64,000 nucleotides of DNA. Source: Microbacterium cremeum. GTDB taxonomy: Bacteria > Actinomycetota > Actinomycetes > Actinomycetales > Microbacteriaceae. The notes under the pieces are model-generated. The model saw nothing but the letters and a program-made list of their open reading frames with translations, was not told the DNA's origin and did no database searches. Location of the stretch: contig NZ_CP063812.1 in assembly GCF_015277855.1 (NCBI RefSeq), positions 372,001 through 436,000 of the forward strand, given 5' to 3'. The stretch's first letter is position 1. Every line of letters starts with the position of its first letter. The translations under genes were made by a program, and so were the position numbers. Shown one piece after another: positions 21,539 through 29,897 of this stretch.

Positions 21539-22360
21539 CTACGCCTTCTCCACCGGCACCTGCAGCTCGGTCACCCAGTCGGGGCCGGGCTCGTGGCCAT
21601 CCGCCTCGAGGTACACCTCGCGGCAGGGCCCGGTCATGCGATAGCCCTCGTCGACGACGCGCTGCATCAGCCGGGACCACGATTCGCCGATGCCCGTCAT
21701 GTCGCCGCGGTGGATGAGCGTCGCCATCGTCTCGACGGCCGGCAGCGTGACGATGTCGTAGCCCTCCCCGGGCTGCGGCTGCGGTTCGGCGATGTACGAC
21801 ACGTGGACGGCGAGGTCGTCGGAGTCCGGCACGGGCGCGTACCAGAAGACCCCCGGTTCGATGATCCGGCGGCCGGCTGCCGAGAGCGAAGCATCCAGGC
21901 CCGTGATGATCGTCCCGACGACGGGACCGACGTTCTCGGGGCCGCCTCCCGGGGCGATGCCCGAGGCGGCGTAGACGGTGACGGCGTCGACCGGGCGGTA
22001 CTGCACGTTGTCGGTCATGGCGATGGTTCCTTCCAGGAGGGAGAGACGCCGATCGATCCGCTCCAGTCGCGCGGTCTCCGCGTCGATCGAGGCGGCGACC
22101 GCGGCCCGCCGATTCGCGAGTACGCGACGAAGCACGCTCTCGTCGTCCGAATCCAGCGCTGAGGCGATCTCGTCGAGGCCGACACCCAGCTCTCGCAGCT
22201 CCACGATGCGCAGCAGCCGCGGCAGCTGCGTGTTCGCGTACCTGCGATACCCCGAGTGCGAGTCGACGTGCGCCGGAACCAGCAGGCCGATCGCGTCGTA
22301 GTGACGCAGCATCCGCACACTGACGCGCCCGAAGGCGGCGAACTCTCCGATGGTGTACAT
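21539..22360 (-). CDS. MerR family regulator with GyrI-like effector domain
   Basis: A 273-residue regulator with a MerR winged helix at the N terminus (MYTIGEFAAFGRVSVRMLRHYD), a coiled linker helix (about residues 80-115), and a C-terminal GyrI-like/SOUL-type small-molecule domain (from about 120) like those of BmrR and TipA relatives. ATG 22360 is chosen because the MYTIGEFA start is the family's usual one and because a 23-base perfect palindrome lies just upstream at 22377-22399. It is divergent from no close neighbour and seems unrelated to the sugar genes. It probably senses a hydrophobic compound and activates its own promoter. Confidence 0.9.
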   Translation of the reverse strand: MYTIGEFAAFGRVSVRMLRHYDAIGLLVPAHVDSHSGYRRYANTQLPRLLRIVELRELGVGLDEIASALDSDDESVLRRVLANRRAAVAASIDAETARLERIDRRLSLLEGTIAMTDNVQYRPVDAVTVYAASGIAPGGGPENVGPVVGTIITGLDASLSAAGRRIIEPGVFWYAPVPDSDDLAVHVSYIAEPQPQPGEGYDIVTLPAVETMATLIHRGDMTGIGESWSRLMQRVVDEGYRMTGPCREVYLEADGHEPGPDWVTELQVPVEKA

Positions 22361-22370
22361 GGTGCTGACC

Positions 22371-22401
22371 ACGTTCGACCCTGACACAGTGTCAGGGTCA
22401 A
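22371..22401 (-). promoter_or_regulatory. MerR-type promoter with a 23-base palindrome
   Basis: TTGACC (22396-22401, minus strand) and GAACGT (22371-22376) are spaced 19 bases apart, the long spacer typical of MerR-activated promoters. The perfect palindrome at 22377-22399 (arms GACCCTGACAC and GTGTCAGGGTC around one A) fills the spacer and runs into the -35. This points to autoregulation. Confidence 0.7.
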
Positions 22402-22420
22402 GCGCACTGCCGCGCGAGGA

Positions 22421-22873
22421 TCAGAACCCGAACGACAAGAGGCTCGACGCGTGCCCCTCCCGGACCGCGTCGAGCGCGAGCCTCTCGTAGTCGGGCACGT
22501 GCTCGGGCAGCGCGTCGAGGCCGAACCAGGCCAGCTCGGCGCACTTCCTCGGCTCGAGGATCGTCGGCTCGCCCGACCATGCATCGCACACGAAGAACCA
22601 GTCGACCCGCTGCTCGCGCGGCTCGGCGGTGCCGTCGGTGCGCTGCATCACCGTCGACGGGTTCAAGCCGGAGGGCTCGATGACGACCCCGAGCTCTTCG
22701 CGCGCCTCACGGATCGCGGCGTCGACAGCTGTCTCGCCGAGCTCGATGTGACCGGCTGCGCCCGCGGTCCAGTAGCCGTCCATATAGCCGGTGTTGTGCC
22801 GCAGCTGCAGCAGCACCGCGCCGTGACGACGGAGGAAGACGTACGAAGCGGGAACGAGTGACACGCGAGTCAT
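22421..22873 (-). CDS. NUDIX hydrolase
   Basis: A 150-residue pyrophosphohydrolase. The NUDIX box is complete: G-HIELG-E-TAVDAAI-REAREELGV (about residues 40-62), so metal binding and catalysis should be intact. The N-terminal segment ASYVFLRRHGAVLLQLR and a substrate loop with YMDGYW are typical of small MutT-like enzymes. ATG at 22873 is chosen at the start of the domain. It sits between the MerR gene and the kinase gene, both on the same strand, without overlaps. The substrate is unknown; nucleotide clean-up is the usual role. Confidence 0.88.
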   Translation of the reverse strand: MTRVSLVPASYVFLRRHGAVLLQLRHNTGYMDGYWTAGAAGHIELGETAVDAAIREAREELGVVIEPSGLNPSTVMQRTDGTAEPREQRVDWFFVCDAWSGEPTILEPRKCAELAWFGLDALPEHVPDYERLALDAVREGHASSLLSFGF

Positions 22874-22911
22874 GGCGCGAGAAACCCTACCGGCTCGTCG
22901 ATCGATGGCTG

Positions 22912-24171
22912 TCAGGCGCCGAGGGCGGCGATGTCGGTGAAGAGAGAGTCCGCGCCGACCTGGCCGCCCTTCAGCAGCAGTTCCGCTCCGTCCAGAGCGG
23001 GGTCGGCGGCGTGTGCGCGCAGCAGCACGACGTTGCCCCACGGGTTCGCGGCGATCGACAGCGCCTCGACCCCGAGCAGCCTGGTGATGCGGCTCGACGT
23101 GTCTCCGCCGCACACGATCACCCGCCGGCTCGCGCCTGCTCGCACGACCGATGAGACGACGGATGCCGCGGCCGCCGCGATCGACTCGAGCACGGGTCGC
23201 TCGCCCGCCGCGCGGGTGTCGGTGTCGTCCGAGGTGAGCACGACTCCGCGCCCGGCTCTCAATGCTTCGACCACGTCGTCGATCGCAGCGCCTACCGCAT
23301 CGGCGGCGAGCGGGAGCGGCCGCACCATCCAGCCCGCGGCGGCCGCGGCATCCGCCTGCCGACGCGTCTGCGCCGAACGGCTGCCCGAGACCACGAGGAC
23401 AGGTCCCGAGCTCGGGGTCGAGCGAGCGATCGGCGGCGCCGACCCGGGATCGGCCGCCGCGAGGCCATGCGACAGCCCGCCCGACCCGATCGCGAACACC
23501 GGGCGCGGCAGCCCGTGCAGCGCGGCGCCGACCGTGGCGAGATCGTCGTCGGTCACCGCGTCCAGCACCACCGCCGCTTCGGGCGCGCCGCGAAGACGAG
23601 CGCCCAGGTCGGCGTAGGACACGATCGGGATCGCCCCGATCGGCAACTCGGTCTGCCGCCCGACATGCAGCGCGAGGTCGGCCTCGGTCATCGGGGTGCT
23701 CGGGTGGGTCGACATCGTCGGCTGCCGGTCGAGGCGGTAGACCACCCCGCGCTCGGCGGCGAAGTGATGGCCGAAGAGCGTGTAGCGGCCGAAGTCGGGC
23801 TGCGCGAACAGCATCGGCACGGTCGCGTCCCCGAAGACTTCACGCGCAAGCTCGACCACGCGTCCGAGGCTCCCGATCGTCGGCGCGGAGTCCGCGGTCG
23901 AGCACGCCTTGTACTGCACCACCTCGGGCTCCAGCGCGGCGAAGGCCGCGAACACCGGACGCAGCTCCTCTGCCATGGCGGCGGGGGTGAGCGATCGCGA
24001 GATCCCCGCCACCCCGACCACGTCGACCTCGGACGCGGTGCGGCGCAGGGTCTCGGCATCCGGAAGGCCCGTGAACAGCCGCCCCGTCCACCCGCGCCGC
24101 GTGAACTGCAGCAGCGCGTCGACGCTGCCGGTGAAGTCGTCGCCGTAGAACGCGGCGCCCAGTCCAGACAC
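22912..24171 (-). CDS. oiaK: four-carbon acid sugar kinase family (DUF1537), 3-oxo-isoapionate kinase candidate
   Basis: This 419-residue protein has both DUF1537 halves: an N-terminal sugar-binding domain beginning AAFYGDDFTGSVDALLQF, and a C-terminal nucleotide-binding domain with VSGSRSAQTRRQ, VIVCGGDTSSRITRLLG and the LLLKGGQVGADSLFTDI end. The family phosphorylates four- and five-carbon sugar acids. It lies seven bases after a RuBisCO-like gene, the pairing known for OiaK and OiaX, where OiaK phosphorylates 3-oxo-isoapionate at O4. An alternative GTG at 24183 would overlap the upstream stop. The kinase family is certain. The exact substrate is inferred from the neighbour and from the apionate operon at 54144-63258. 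Confidence 0.75.
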   Translation of the reverse strand: MSGLGAAFYGDDFTGSVDALLQFTRRGWTGRLFTGLPDAETLRRTASEVDVVGVAGISRSLTPAAMAEELRPVFAAFAALEPEVVQYKACSTADSAPTIGSLGRVVELAREVFGDATVPMLFAQPDFGRYTLFGHHFAAERGVVYRLDRQPTMSTHPSTPMTEADLALHVGRQTELPIGAIPIVSYADLGARLRGAPEAAVVLDAVTDDDLATVGAALHGLPRPVFAIGSGGLSHGLAAADPGSAPPIARSTPSSGPVLVVSGSRSAQTRRQADAAAAAGWMVRPLPLAADAVGAAIDDVVEALRAGRGVVLTSDDTDTRAAGERPVLESIAAAAASVVSSVVRAGASRRVIVCGGDTSSRITRLLGVEALSIAANPWGNVVLLRAHAADPALDGAELLLKGGQVGADSLFTDIAALGA

Positions 24172-24178
24172 GGACCGG

Positions 24179-25435
24179 CTAGACACGGACCGGCCCGAAC
24201 AGCTCGGTCGCCCGGCGGAGCGCCGGGGAGCGCTCGAGCGCGACCTCGACCGCCTCGCCGGTCGCGGCCGACTCCCACGCCTCGCGCATGCTCGCGACGC
24301 CTGCGGCCGCCCCGTCGGGATGACCATGGATGCCGCCCCCGGCGAGCACGAGAAGATCCGTCGTGCCGACCGCCGAGTAGGTCGCGTGCGCGAGACCGCC
24401 CCACTGGCCCGACGACAGCACCGGCACCGTCGGCGTGAGGCCGAGCAGCGGCTCGCGGACCGCGGCGATCGAGTCCAGCACTTGGGCGTCCGTCTCGTAG
24501 AACTTGTTGCTGATGCCGTTGGTGTGCAGGTGGTCGGCGCCGGCGAGCCGGGCGAGCTTCTGCCACGCTCGGAACCCTATCCCGACCTGCTCGGAGCGGT
24601 TGAACGCGCCGAGCATCGCGCGGTGACCGTGGATCGGCACCTCGGCATGGCGGCGCAGGAACTCCAGGCCCGGCAGCCCGATGAGGTTGATGCACGCCAT
24701 GACGCACGTGCCGCCGGCGGCGACGACGAGGTCGTGGTTGGCCTCGAGGCGGCCGATGTCGTCGGTGATGTTGAACGCGTACATGGGCTTGCGGCCGGTG
24801 CGGTCGGCGTAGTGCTCGAGCACGGGCATGACCGCGCGCACGCGCTCGGCCAGCGGCGCGCTCGGGCCGTTGCCCTGCAACTCGTCGTCTTTGATGAAGT
24901 CGATGCCCGCCTCGGCCAGCTCGCCCACGACCTCGGCCAGGTCTTCGGGCGAGAGTCCGATGCTCGGCTTCACGATCGTGCCGATCATCGCGCCGCTCGG
25001 GCGGCCCAAGAGCCGCCGCGTCCCCCCGACGCCGAACGCCGGGCCCGGGTAGCGCTCGGCGAACGCCGGCGGCAGCTCGAGGTCGATCAGCTTGATCGCC
25101 GACAGCTCTTTGATCTCGAACAGGTTGCCGGCGACGGCGGCGAGCAGGTTGGGGAGTGAGGGCCCGAAGTTGCCGAGCGGAAAACGCAGGCGCAGCCGCG
25201 CACGGCGGCGCCGCGCCGGGTCGCCGACAGACCCCGGCAGCGGTGAGGCGCCGGTGAGTGGCACCTCCTCGAGCGATTCGACCTGCGCCGCGAAGCGCGC
25301 ACGGAGGTCGTCGGACTCGCGTTCGACCCGCACGAACGTGCCGGTGGACTGCTCGCCGGCGAGCACCTCGGCCGCATGCTGCAGCGGGAGCGAGGTCTCG
25401 ATGAGATACGTCGCGATGACGTGCTGTGCGGTCAT
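24179..25435 (-). CDS. oiaX: RuBisCO-like protein, 3-oxo-isoapionate-4-phosphate decarboxylase candidate
   Basis: A 418-residue form IV RuBisCO-like protein. The carbamylated-Lys/metal motif is intact (GIDFIKDDELQ, about residue 180), as is the GTIVKPSIGLS strand, in which the second Lys of true RuBisCO is Ser. The mobile loop Lys of the GKLEGE segment is absent, so it does not fix CO2. RuBisCO-like proteins paired with a DUF1537 kinase include OiaX, which decarboxylates 3-oxo-isoapionate 4-phosphate to L-erythrulose 1-phosphate, a transcarboxylase/hydrolase (OiaT), and tetronate-type enzymes. LerI and DerI at 58745-60123 can use the OiaX product, which favours OiaX. The start lies four bases after the GH127 stop, so the three genes form one operon. 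Confidence 0.7.
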   Translation of the reverse strand: MTAQHVIATYLIETSLPLQHAAEVLAGEQSTGTFVRVERESDDLRARFAAQVESLEEVPLTGASPLPGSVGDPARRRRARLRLRFPLGNFGPSLPNLLAAVAGNLFEIKELSAIKLIDLELPPAFAERYPGPAFGVGGTRRLLGRPSGAMIGTIVKPSIGLSPEDLAEVVGELAEAGIDFIKDDELQGNGPSAPLAERVRAVMPVLEHYADRTGRKPMYAFNITDDIGRLEANHDLVVAAGGTCVMACINLIGLPGLEFLRRHAEVPIHGHRAMLGAFNRSEQVGIGFRAWQKLARLAGADHLHTNGISNKFYETDAQVLDSIAAVREPLLGLTPTVPVLSSGQWGGLAHATYSAVGTTDLLVLAGGGIHGHPDGAAAGVASMREAWESAATGEAVEVALERSPALRRATELFGPVRV

Positions 25436-25439
25436 CGGG

Positions 25440-27449
25440 TCACCACGCCAGCGGGAGCCAGACCGACATCTCGCCGGCGCCGCGGTTGCCCCACGCGAAG
25501 TACGGCACGAGCCGCGTCTTGGCGGTCGACGGCTCGGCCTCGCCGAGGTCGTCGTACAGGGCGTCGTCGGTGGGCTTCGGCAGCACGGCGATCTCGGTCT
25601 CGAGCGCGACGATCCGGGTGCCCGTCACCTCGGCTTCGACGGGCGTGAGCCCCTGGCCGCGGCGCAGCGCCGCCTGCTCGAGCGCGACGCCCCCGGGGAG
25701 GTCGGTGCTCTCGAGGCAGTACACGACCGGTCCGCGGCGCACCGCGACCTGGTTGGTGGCCTCCTCGGCGAGGCGGTGGGCGCGCAGCACCCGCACCGGC
25801 ATCGGCAGCGCCAGCGCGATCACGTCGCCCTCGCGCCACTCGCGCTCGACGCGCGTGTAGGTTCCGGGCTCGCTGACCGCGACCTCGTCGCCGTTGACCG
25901 TGAGCGTCGCGCCCGACGACCAGCCGGGGATGCGCAGGTGAAGAGGGGTGCCGGGGCCCGCGGCATCCTGCACGGTGAACGTCAGCTCACCCGACCACGG
26001 GTAGTCGCTGTCTTCGCGCAGGGCGAGCCGGCCACCGTCGTCGGTCGTGACGTCGACCGACGAGCCTCCGTAGAGGTGCAGGTAGAGGCCGTCGTCGCCG
26101 AGTGAGGCGGCACGCTCGTGGAACCGGGCCAGGGTGCGCGCGATGTTCGGCGGACAGCAGAAGCAGCTGAGGTACGACTCTCGCAGGCGCTCGTCGGAGG
26201 GCGGCGGCGGGGGAGTCGGGTGGATCGCGGTGTCGCCCGGCCGGCGCAGCGGGTACGGCAGATCGCGCACCTGGCGCAGCGGGTTGGTGTAGAGGTACTC
26301 CGACCCGGCGAGACTGATGCTCGACAGCAGGCTGTTGAAGGCCACCTGTTCGATGACGTCGGCGTAGCGCGCGTCACCCGTGAGCGACAGCATCCGCTCG
26401 CCCCACAGGATGAGCCCGATGTTCGCGCACGACTCGTTGTGCGCCGTCGTGTGGGGCAGCTGGTAGGCGCGGCCGTAGGCCTGGTGCACGCGGCTGATCT
26501 GGTCCTGCCAGGGCGAGCCGTCGGGCGAGGCGCCGTCGTAGAGCGCGCCGGCGCCGCCGGTGATGTAGAGCTTCGTGTCGACGACGTCCTGCCACAGCCG
26601 CTCGAGCACCGCGGTGAGTTCGTCGTCGCCCGTCTCGGCGACGAGGTCGGCGAGACCCGCGTACAGGTAGTTGGCGCGCACGGCGTGCCCGGCGACCACG
26701 GTCTGCTCGCGTACCGGAAGGCGGTCCTGGTTGTCGTCGCCGCCCTGGAAGTCGTCGCGCACACGCACGAACGCCTCCGACAGGCGCAGATACCGCTCGT
26801 CGCCCGTGGCGCGGTACAGGTCGACGACGGCCATGTAGTGCGAGGGGCAGATGGCGCTGCGCGCGAGCTCGAGCGGCTTGTTGGTCGCGAGGTCCTCGAG
26901 GAATCCGGCCGCCTTCTTCGCGGCATCCAGCAGCGTCGTCGAACCCGTCACCTCGTAGTGCTTGACGCCCGCCGTGATGAGGTGGCCGAGGTTGTACGTC
27001 TCGAAGTGGAAGCGGTCGGCGAGCGCCTCCACTGGTCCCTGGGTCTCTCGGAGGGCCTGGTGGCGGGTCGAGATGATGGTCGGGGTGTGCAGGTACCCGT
27101 CCTCGCGCTGCACCGACGCGATGAGCCCCGCGAGGTCTTCGACGCGGGCGGCGAGCTCGGGGTCGGGGTCGGTCTCGAGGCGGGCGATCGCGGCCTCGAG
27201 CCACTTGTAGAAGTCGCCGTCCATGAACGGCGGGCCGAGGTGCGAGCCCTCTTCGAGGCCGGCGGCGATGCGGAAGTTCGCCAGGCCCGGGCTGACGGCG
27301 GGGTCGCTCAGCGACGACCAGATCTGCGGGATGGTGACGTCGCGGGTGCGTTCGTGGACGCCGCCCCAGAAGCCGCTGCTCCACCGCGCGCTCTCGGCTC
27401 CGAGGGGGCGCAGCCGCGCATGGGCGCGGGTCGCTGTCGTGGCGGTCAT
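25440..27449 (-). CDS. GH127 (DUF1680) glycoside hydrolase: beta-L-arabinofuranosidase or aceric acid hydrolase
   Basis: This 669-residue cytoplasmic-type enzyme has the (alpha/alpha)6 barrel of GH127. The metal/catalytic residues are present: HNESCAN (Glu and Cys, about residue 337) and SCFCCPPN (paired Cys including the nucleophile, about 428). Characterised members release beta-L-arabinofuranose, and one Bacteroides member releases aceric acid from rhamnogalacturonan II. AAGGA lies before ATG 27449. It is first in an operon with the oiaX- and oiaK-like genes, which ties it to apiose-containing material. A 17-base palindrome between it and the divergent importer probably controls both. Confidence 0.88.
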   Translation of the reverse strand: MTATTATRAHARLRPLGAESARWSSGFWGGVHERTRDVTIPQIWSSLSDPAVSPGLANFRIAAGLEEGSHLGPPFMDGDFYKWLEAAIARLETDPDPELAARVEDLAGLIASVQREDGYLHTPTIISTRHQALRETQGPVEALADRFHFETYNLGHLITAGVKHYEVTGSTTLLDAAKKAAGFLEDLATNKPLELARSAICPSHYMAVVDLYRATGDERYLRLSEAFVRVRDDFQGGDDNQDRLPVREQTVVAGHAVRANYLYAGLADLVAETGDDELTAVLERLWQDVVDTKLYITGGAGALYDGASPDGSPWQDQISRVHQAYGRAYQLPHTTAHNESCANIGLILWGERMLSLTGDARYADVIEQVAFNSLLSSISLAGSEYLYTNPLRQVRDLPYPLRRPGDTAIHPTPPPPPSDERLRESYLSCFCCPPNIARTLARFHERAASLGDDGLYLHLYGGSSVDVTTDDGGRLALREDSDYPWSGELTFTVQDAAGPGTPLHLRIPGWSSGATLTVNGDEVAVSEPGTYTRVEREWREGDVIALALPMPVRVLRAHRLAEEATNQVAVRRGPVVYCLESTDLPGGVALEQAALRRGQGLTPVEAEVTGTRIVALETEIAVLPKPTDDALYDDLGEAEPSTAKTRLVPYFAWGNRGAGEMSVWLPLAW

Positions 27450-27517
27450 GCGATGGGTCCTTCCGGAGGGCGTGCACCTGACTGTAACCACGATTTGAGC
27501 ACGAAGTGAATAGAATT

Positions 27518-27534
27518 TCAACACTGAGTGTTGA
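27518..27534. promoter_or_regulatory. perfect 17-base operator palindrome
   Basis: TCAACACTGAGTGTTGA is a perfect inverted repeat (8-1-8) in the middle of the divergent promoter region between GH127 and the importer. Its right arm overlaps the -35 TTGACA of the importer promoter, so a bound repressor would exclude RNA polymerase. The SorC regulator at 31588 is the nearest candidate protein. Confidence 0.65.
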
Positions 27535-27559
27535 CACACTTCGCTTTCGTGCCTACTGT
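27531..27559 (+). promoter_or_regulatory. strong sigma70-type promoter of the second importer
   Basis: TTGACA (27531-27536), a 17-base spacer and TACTGT (27554-27559) give a near-consensus promoter, about 45 bases before the ribosome site of the binding-protein gene. Confidence 0.75.
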
Positions 27560-27605
27560 CGTGGTCGTACCCTTCACCCGCATGGTCTTCGTCAAGGAGG
27601 ACGCT

Positions 27606-28934
27606 ATGAACACCCGACCCCGCAGCCGCGCTTTCGCGGCCCTGGGACTGACCCTGGCGGCCGTGCTGCCGCTGGCCGCATGCGCCGGCGGAAGCGGCGC
27701 GCCCTCCGGTGACGACGGTGCCGCCGGCACCGATCCCGACACCTTCACGGTCATGACGGCCAACGAGAACGCCGTCCTCGAGGCGCAGCTCGACGCGCTC
27801 GCCGCAGGCGCCTGCGAGGCCGAGAACGAGGCGCTGCCCATCGAGCACCAGAAGGTCGCACAGGCCGACACCGTGCAGAAGGTGACGCTGCTCGCGAGCC
27901 AGGACGCGCTGCCCACCCACACGATCGCGGGCACGGCCCTCATCCGCCCGGACGGCGACCTCAACGCCGCCGGCCTCGTCGGCGACCTGCAGGCCGCCCT
28001 CGAAGAGGCCGGTACGTGGGACAACGTGCTGCCCGCAGCCGCGTCCACCGTCGAGCAGGTCTACGGCGGCATGTACTCGATGCCGTACCAGTACAACATC
28101 GAGGGCATCTTCTACAACAAGCAGATCTTCGCCGACAACGGTCTCGAGGAGCCGCAGACGTGGGACGAGCTGCTCGACGCCTCGGCGACGCTGCTCGACG
28201 CCGGCATCACCCCGATGACCGAGGCGGGCGCAAACGGCTGGCCGCTCACCCGCATCATGGGCATGTACATCTTCCGCAACGTCGGACCCGACGCGATGGC
28301 CGCCATCCGCGACGGCGAGGCTCAGCTCACCGACCCCGACTACGTCGCGGGCGCCGAAGCGCTGGCCGAGTACGCCGGGGCCGGCTACTTCGGCGAGGGC
28401 TTCTCGACGCGCGACGGCGACACGTCGTCGAACATGTTCCTCACCGGCCAGGCCGCCATGACCTACGACGGCACGTGGCTGCTGAGCGCGATCAACGACC
28501 CCGAGCGCAACCAGGTCGGCGGCGAGAACATCGGCTTCATGCCGTTCCCCGCGGTCGAGGGCGGCGCCGGTTCGATCGACCAGTACCCGGCCAACGCCGG
28601 CGCGCCGATGATCGTCAACGCCAAGCAGTTCGGCCCCAAGGTCGTGGACTGGATCAGCTGCATCGCCGAGAACTACGGCCAGCAGGCCCTGCAGGACGCG
28701 GGCGTCATCTCGGGCTTCAAGGTCAACGGCGAGGTCACCGACATCTCGCAGAACACCGCCGAGATCCAGGAGCGCATCGCCGAGATCGACGAGACCGTGC
28801 TGTGGTTCGAGGCGCTGCTCGACCCGAAGAGCAACTCCCTCGCGTCGTCCAACGCGACGCTCCTCGCGACGGGTCAGATGAGCCCCGAGGACTACATGGC
28901 CGAACTCCAGGCGAGCATCGACGCCAACAGCTGA
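27606..28934 (+). CDS. sugar-binding lipoprotein of ABC transporter (second system)
   Basis: A 442-residue extracellular solute-binding protein, family 1. A basic N terminus, a hydrophobic segment and the lipobox LAAC (about residue 25) mark a lipoprotein, followed by a flexible Gly/Asp-rich linker. The mature part has YSMPYQYNIEGIFYNKQIF, TWDELLDASATLLDAGITPM and a late GQAAMTYDGTWLL loop, all typical. AAGGAGGA lies seven bases before ATG 27606. It is the first gene of the importer operon 27606-30815, divergent from GH127-oiaX-oiaK, so the cargo may be an apiose- or arabinose-bearing oligosaccharide (inference). A perfect hairpin follows its stop codon. Confidence 0.93.
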   Translation: MNTRPRSRAFAALGLTLAAVLPLAACAGGSGAPSGDDGAAGTDPDTFTVMTANENAVLEAQLDALAAGACEAENEALPIEHQKVAQADTVQKVTLLASQDALPTHTIAGTALIRPDGDLNAAGLVGDLQAALEEAGTWDNVLPAAASTVEQVYGGMYSMPYQYNIEGIFYNKQIFADNGLEEPQTWDELLDASATLLDAGITPMTEAGANGWPLTRIMGMYIFRNVGPDAMAAIRDGEAQLTDPDYVAGAEALAEYAGAGYFGEGFSTRDGDTSSNMFLTGQAAMTYDGTWLLSAINDPERNQVGGENIGFMPFPAVEGGAGSIDQYPANAGAPMIVNAKQFGPKVVDWISCIAENYGQQALQDAGVISGFKVNGEVTDISQNTAEIQERIAEIDETVLWFEALLDPKSNSLASSNATLLATGQMSPEDYMAELQASIDANS

Positions 28935-28957
28935 CGCTCGCCCCGCCGGCCCGCCTC

Positions 28958-28995
28958 GAGCCGGCCCCCCACGCCTAGGCTCGGGGGGCCGGCTC
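28958..28995 (+). terminator. intercistronic hairpin after the second binding-protein gene
   Basis: A perfect 13-base-pair stem, GAGCCGGCCCCCC (28958-28970) with GGGGGGCCGGCTC (28983-28995), and a 12-base loop lie between the binding-protein and permease genes. It probably gives an excess of binding protein over permeases, as in malE-malF. A similar element lies at 5109-5140 in the other importer operon. Confidence 0.65.
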
Positions 28996-29014
28996 CCCAC
29001 AGAAAGCGACGGAG

Positions 29015-29896
29015 ATGAACTCGATCTTCGGCGATCGCAGGACGATCATCATCCTGCTGGCGCCTGCGCTGCTGCTCTACACCCTGCTCAAGGTCGTCCC
29101 GGTGGCCTGGTCGTTCGGGCTGTCGTTCTTCGAGGGCAACACCCTCCGCGGTTTCGACTGGGTGGGGCTTGAGAACTTCGCGACGTTCTTCTCCGATGGG
29201 GCTGCGCTGCAGTCGATGTGGGTCAGCATCTTCTTCGCCCTCGTCGCGACCGTCGGCCAGGTCGCGCTCGGCTACGGCCTGGCGCTGCTGTACGTCTTCG
29301 TGCTGCGCAAGGGCTCGTCGTTCGTCCGCACGATCGTGTTCTTCCCCGCGATCCTGCCGACGGTCGCGGTGGCCTTGCTGTTCAAGAGCTTCGTCGCCGT
29401 CGGCGACAATCAGGGTCCTGTCAACGACATCATCAACTTCTTCGGCGGCGACAGCGTCGAGGTGCTCGCGTCCACCGCGGGCACGATGGCCACCGCCATC
29501 GTCATGACGCTGTGGGGCTCGATGGGCTTCTACGCCGTGCTGCTCTACGCCGGGCTGCTCGACATCCCCGAAGAGATCATCGAATCGGCCCGCCTCGACG
29601 GAGCCAACGGCCTGCGCCTGGTGCGGCACATCGTGCTCCCGCTGTCGCTTCCGATCCTGCTGTCGTCGATCATCTTCAGCCTCAATGCGACGCTCAAGGT
29701 CTTCGACAGCCTGCTCGCGCTCAACAACGGCGGGCCCGGCACGTCCACGGCTCCGCTCACCCTGTACATGTATCGCACCGCGTTCGAGTACGCCGAGTAC
29801 GGCTACGGCTCGACGATCGCCCTGGTGCTGACCCTGCTGTGCCTCGTGTTCACGCTCGCGATCTTCCGGTCGTCGCGTCGCAAGGCGGAGGTGTGA
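29015..29896 (+). CDS. sugar ABC transporter permease (MalF type, second system)
   Basis: A 293-residue permease with about six membrane helices beginning at TIIILLAPALLLYTLLKVVPV. It lacks the long N-terminal extension of MalF. The EAA loop reads EEIIESARLDGANGLRLVRHIVLPLSLP. It is coupled to the next permease: one base separates its stop from the next ATG. With the binding protein and the MalG-type partner it makes a CUT1 importer. No ATPase gene is present nearby. Confidence 0.93.
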   Translation: MNSIFGDRRTIIILLAPALLLYTLLKVVPVAWSFGLSFFEGNTLRGFDWVGLENFATFFSDGAALQSMWVSIFFALVATVGQVALGYGLALLYVFVLRKGSSFVRTIVFFPAILPTVAVALLFKSFVAVGDNQGPVNDIINFFGGDSVEVLASTAGTMATAIVMTLWGSMGFYAVLLYAGLLDIPEEIIESARLDGANGLRLVRHIVLPLSLPILLSSIIFSLNATLKVFDSLLALNNGGPGTSTAPLTLYMYRTAFEYAEYGYGSTIALVLTLLCLVFTLAIFRSSRRKAEV

Positions 29897-29897
29897 C

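Noticed and set aside
24179..25435. True CO2-fixing RuBisCO
   Set aside because: The mobile-loop Lys segment and the second Lys of the KPK motif are missing, and there is no small subunit or phosphoribulokinase; it is a RuBisCO-like protein.
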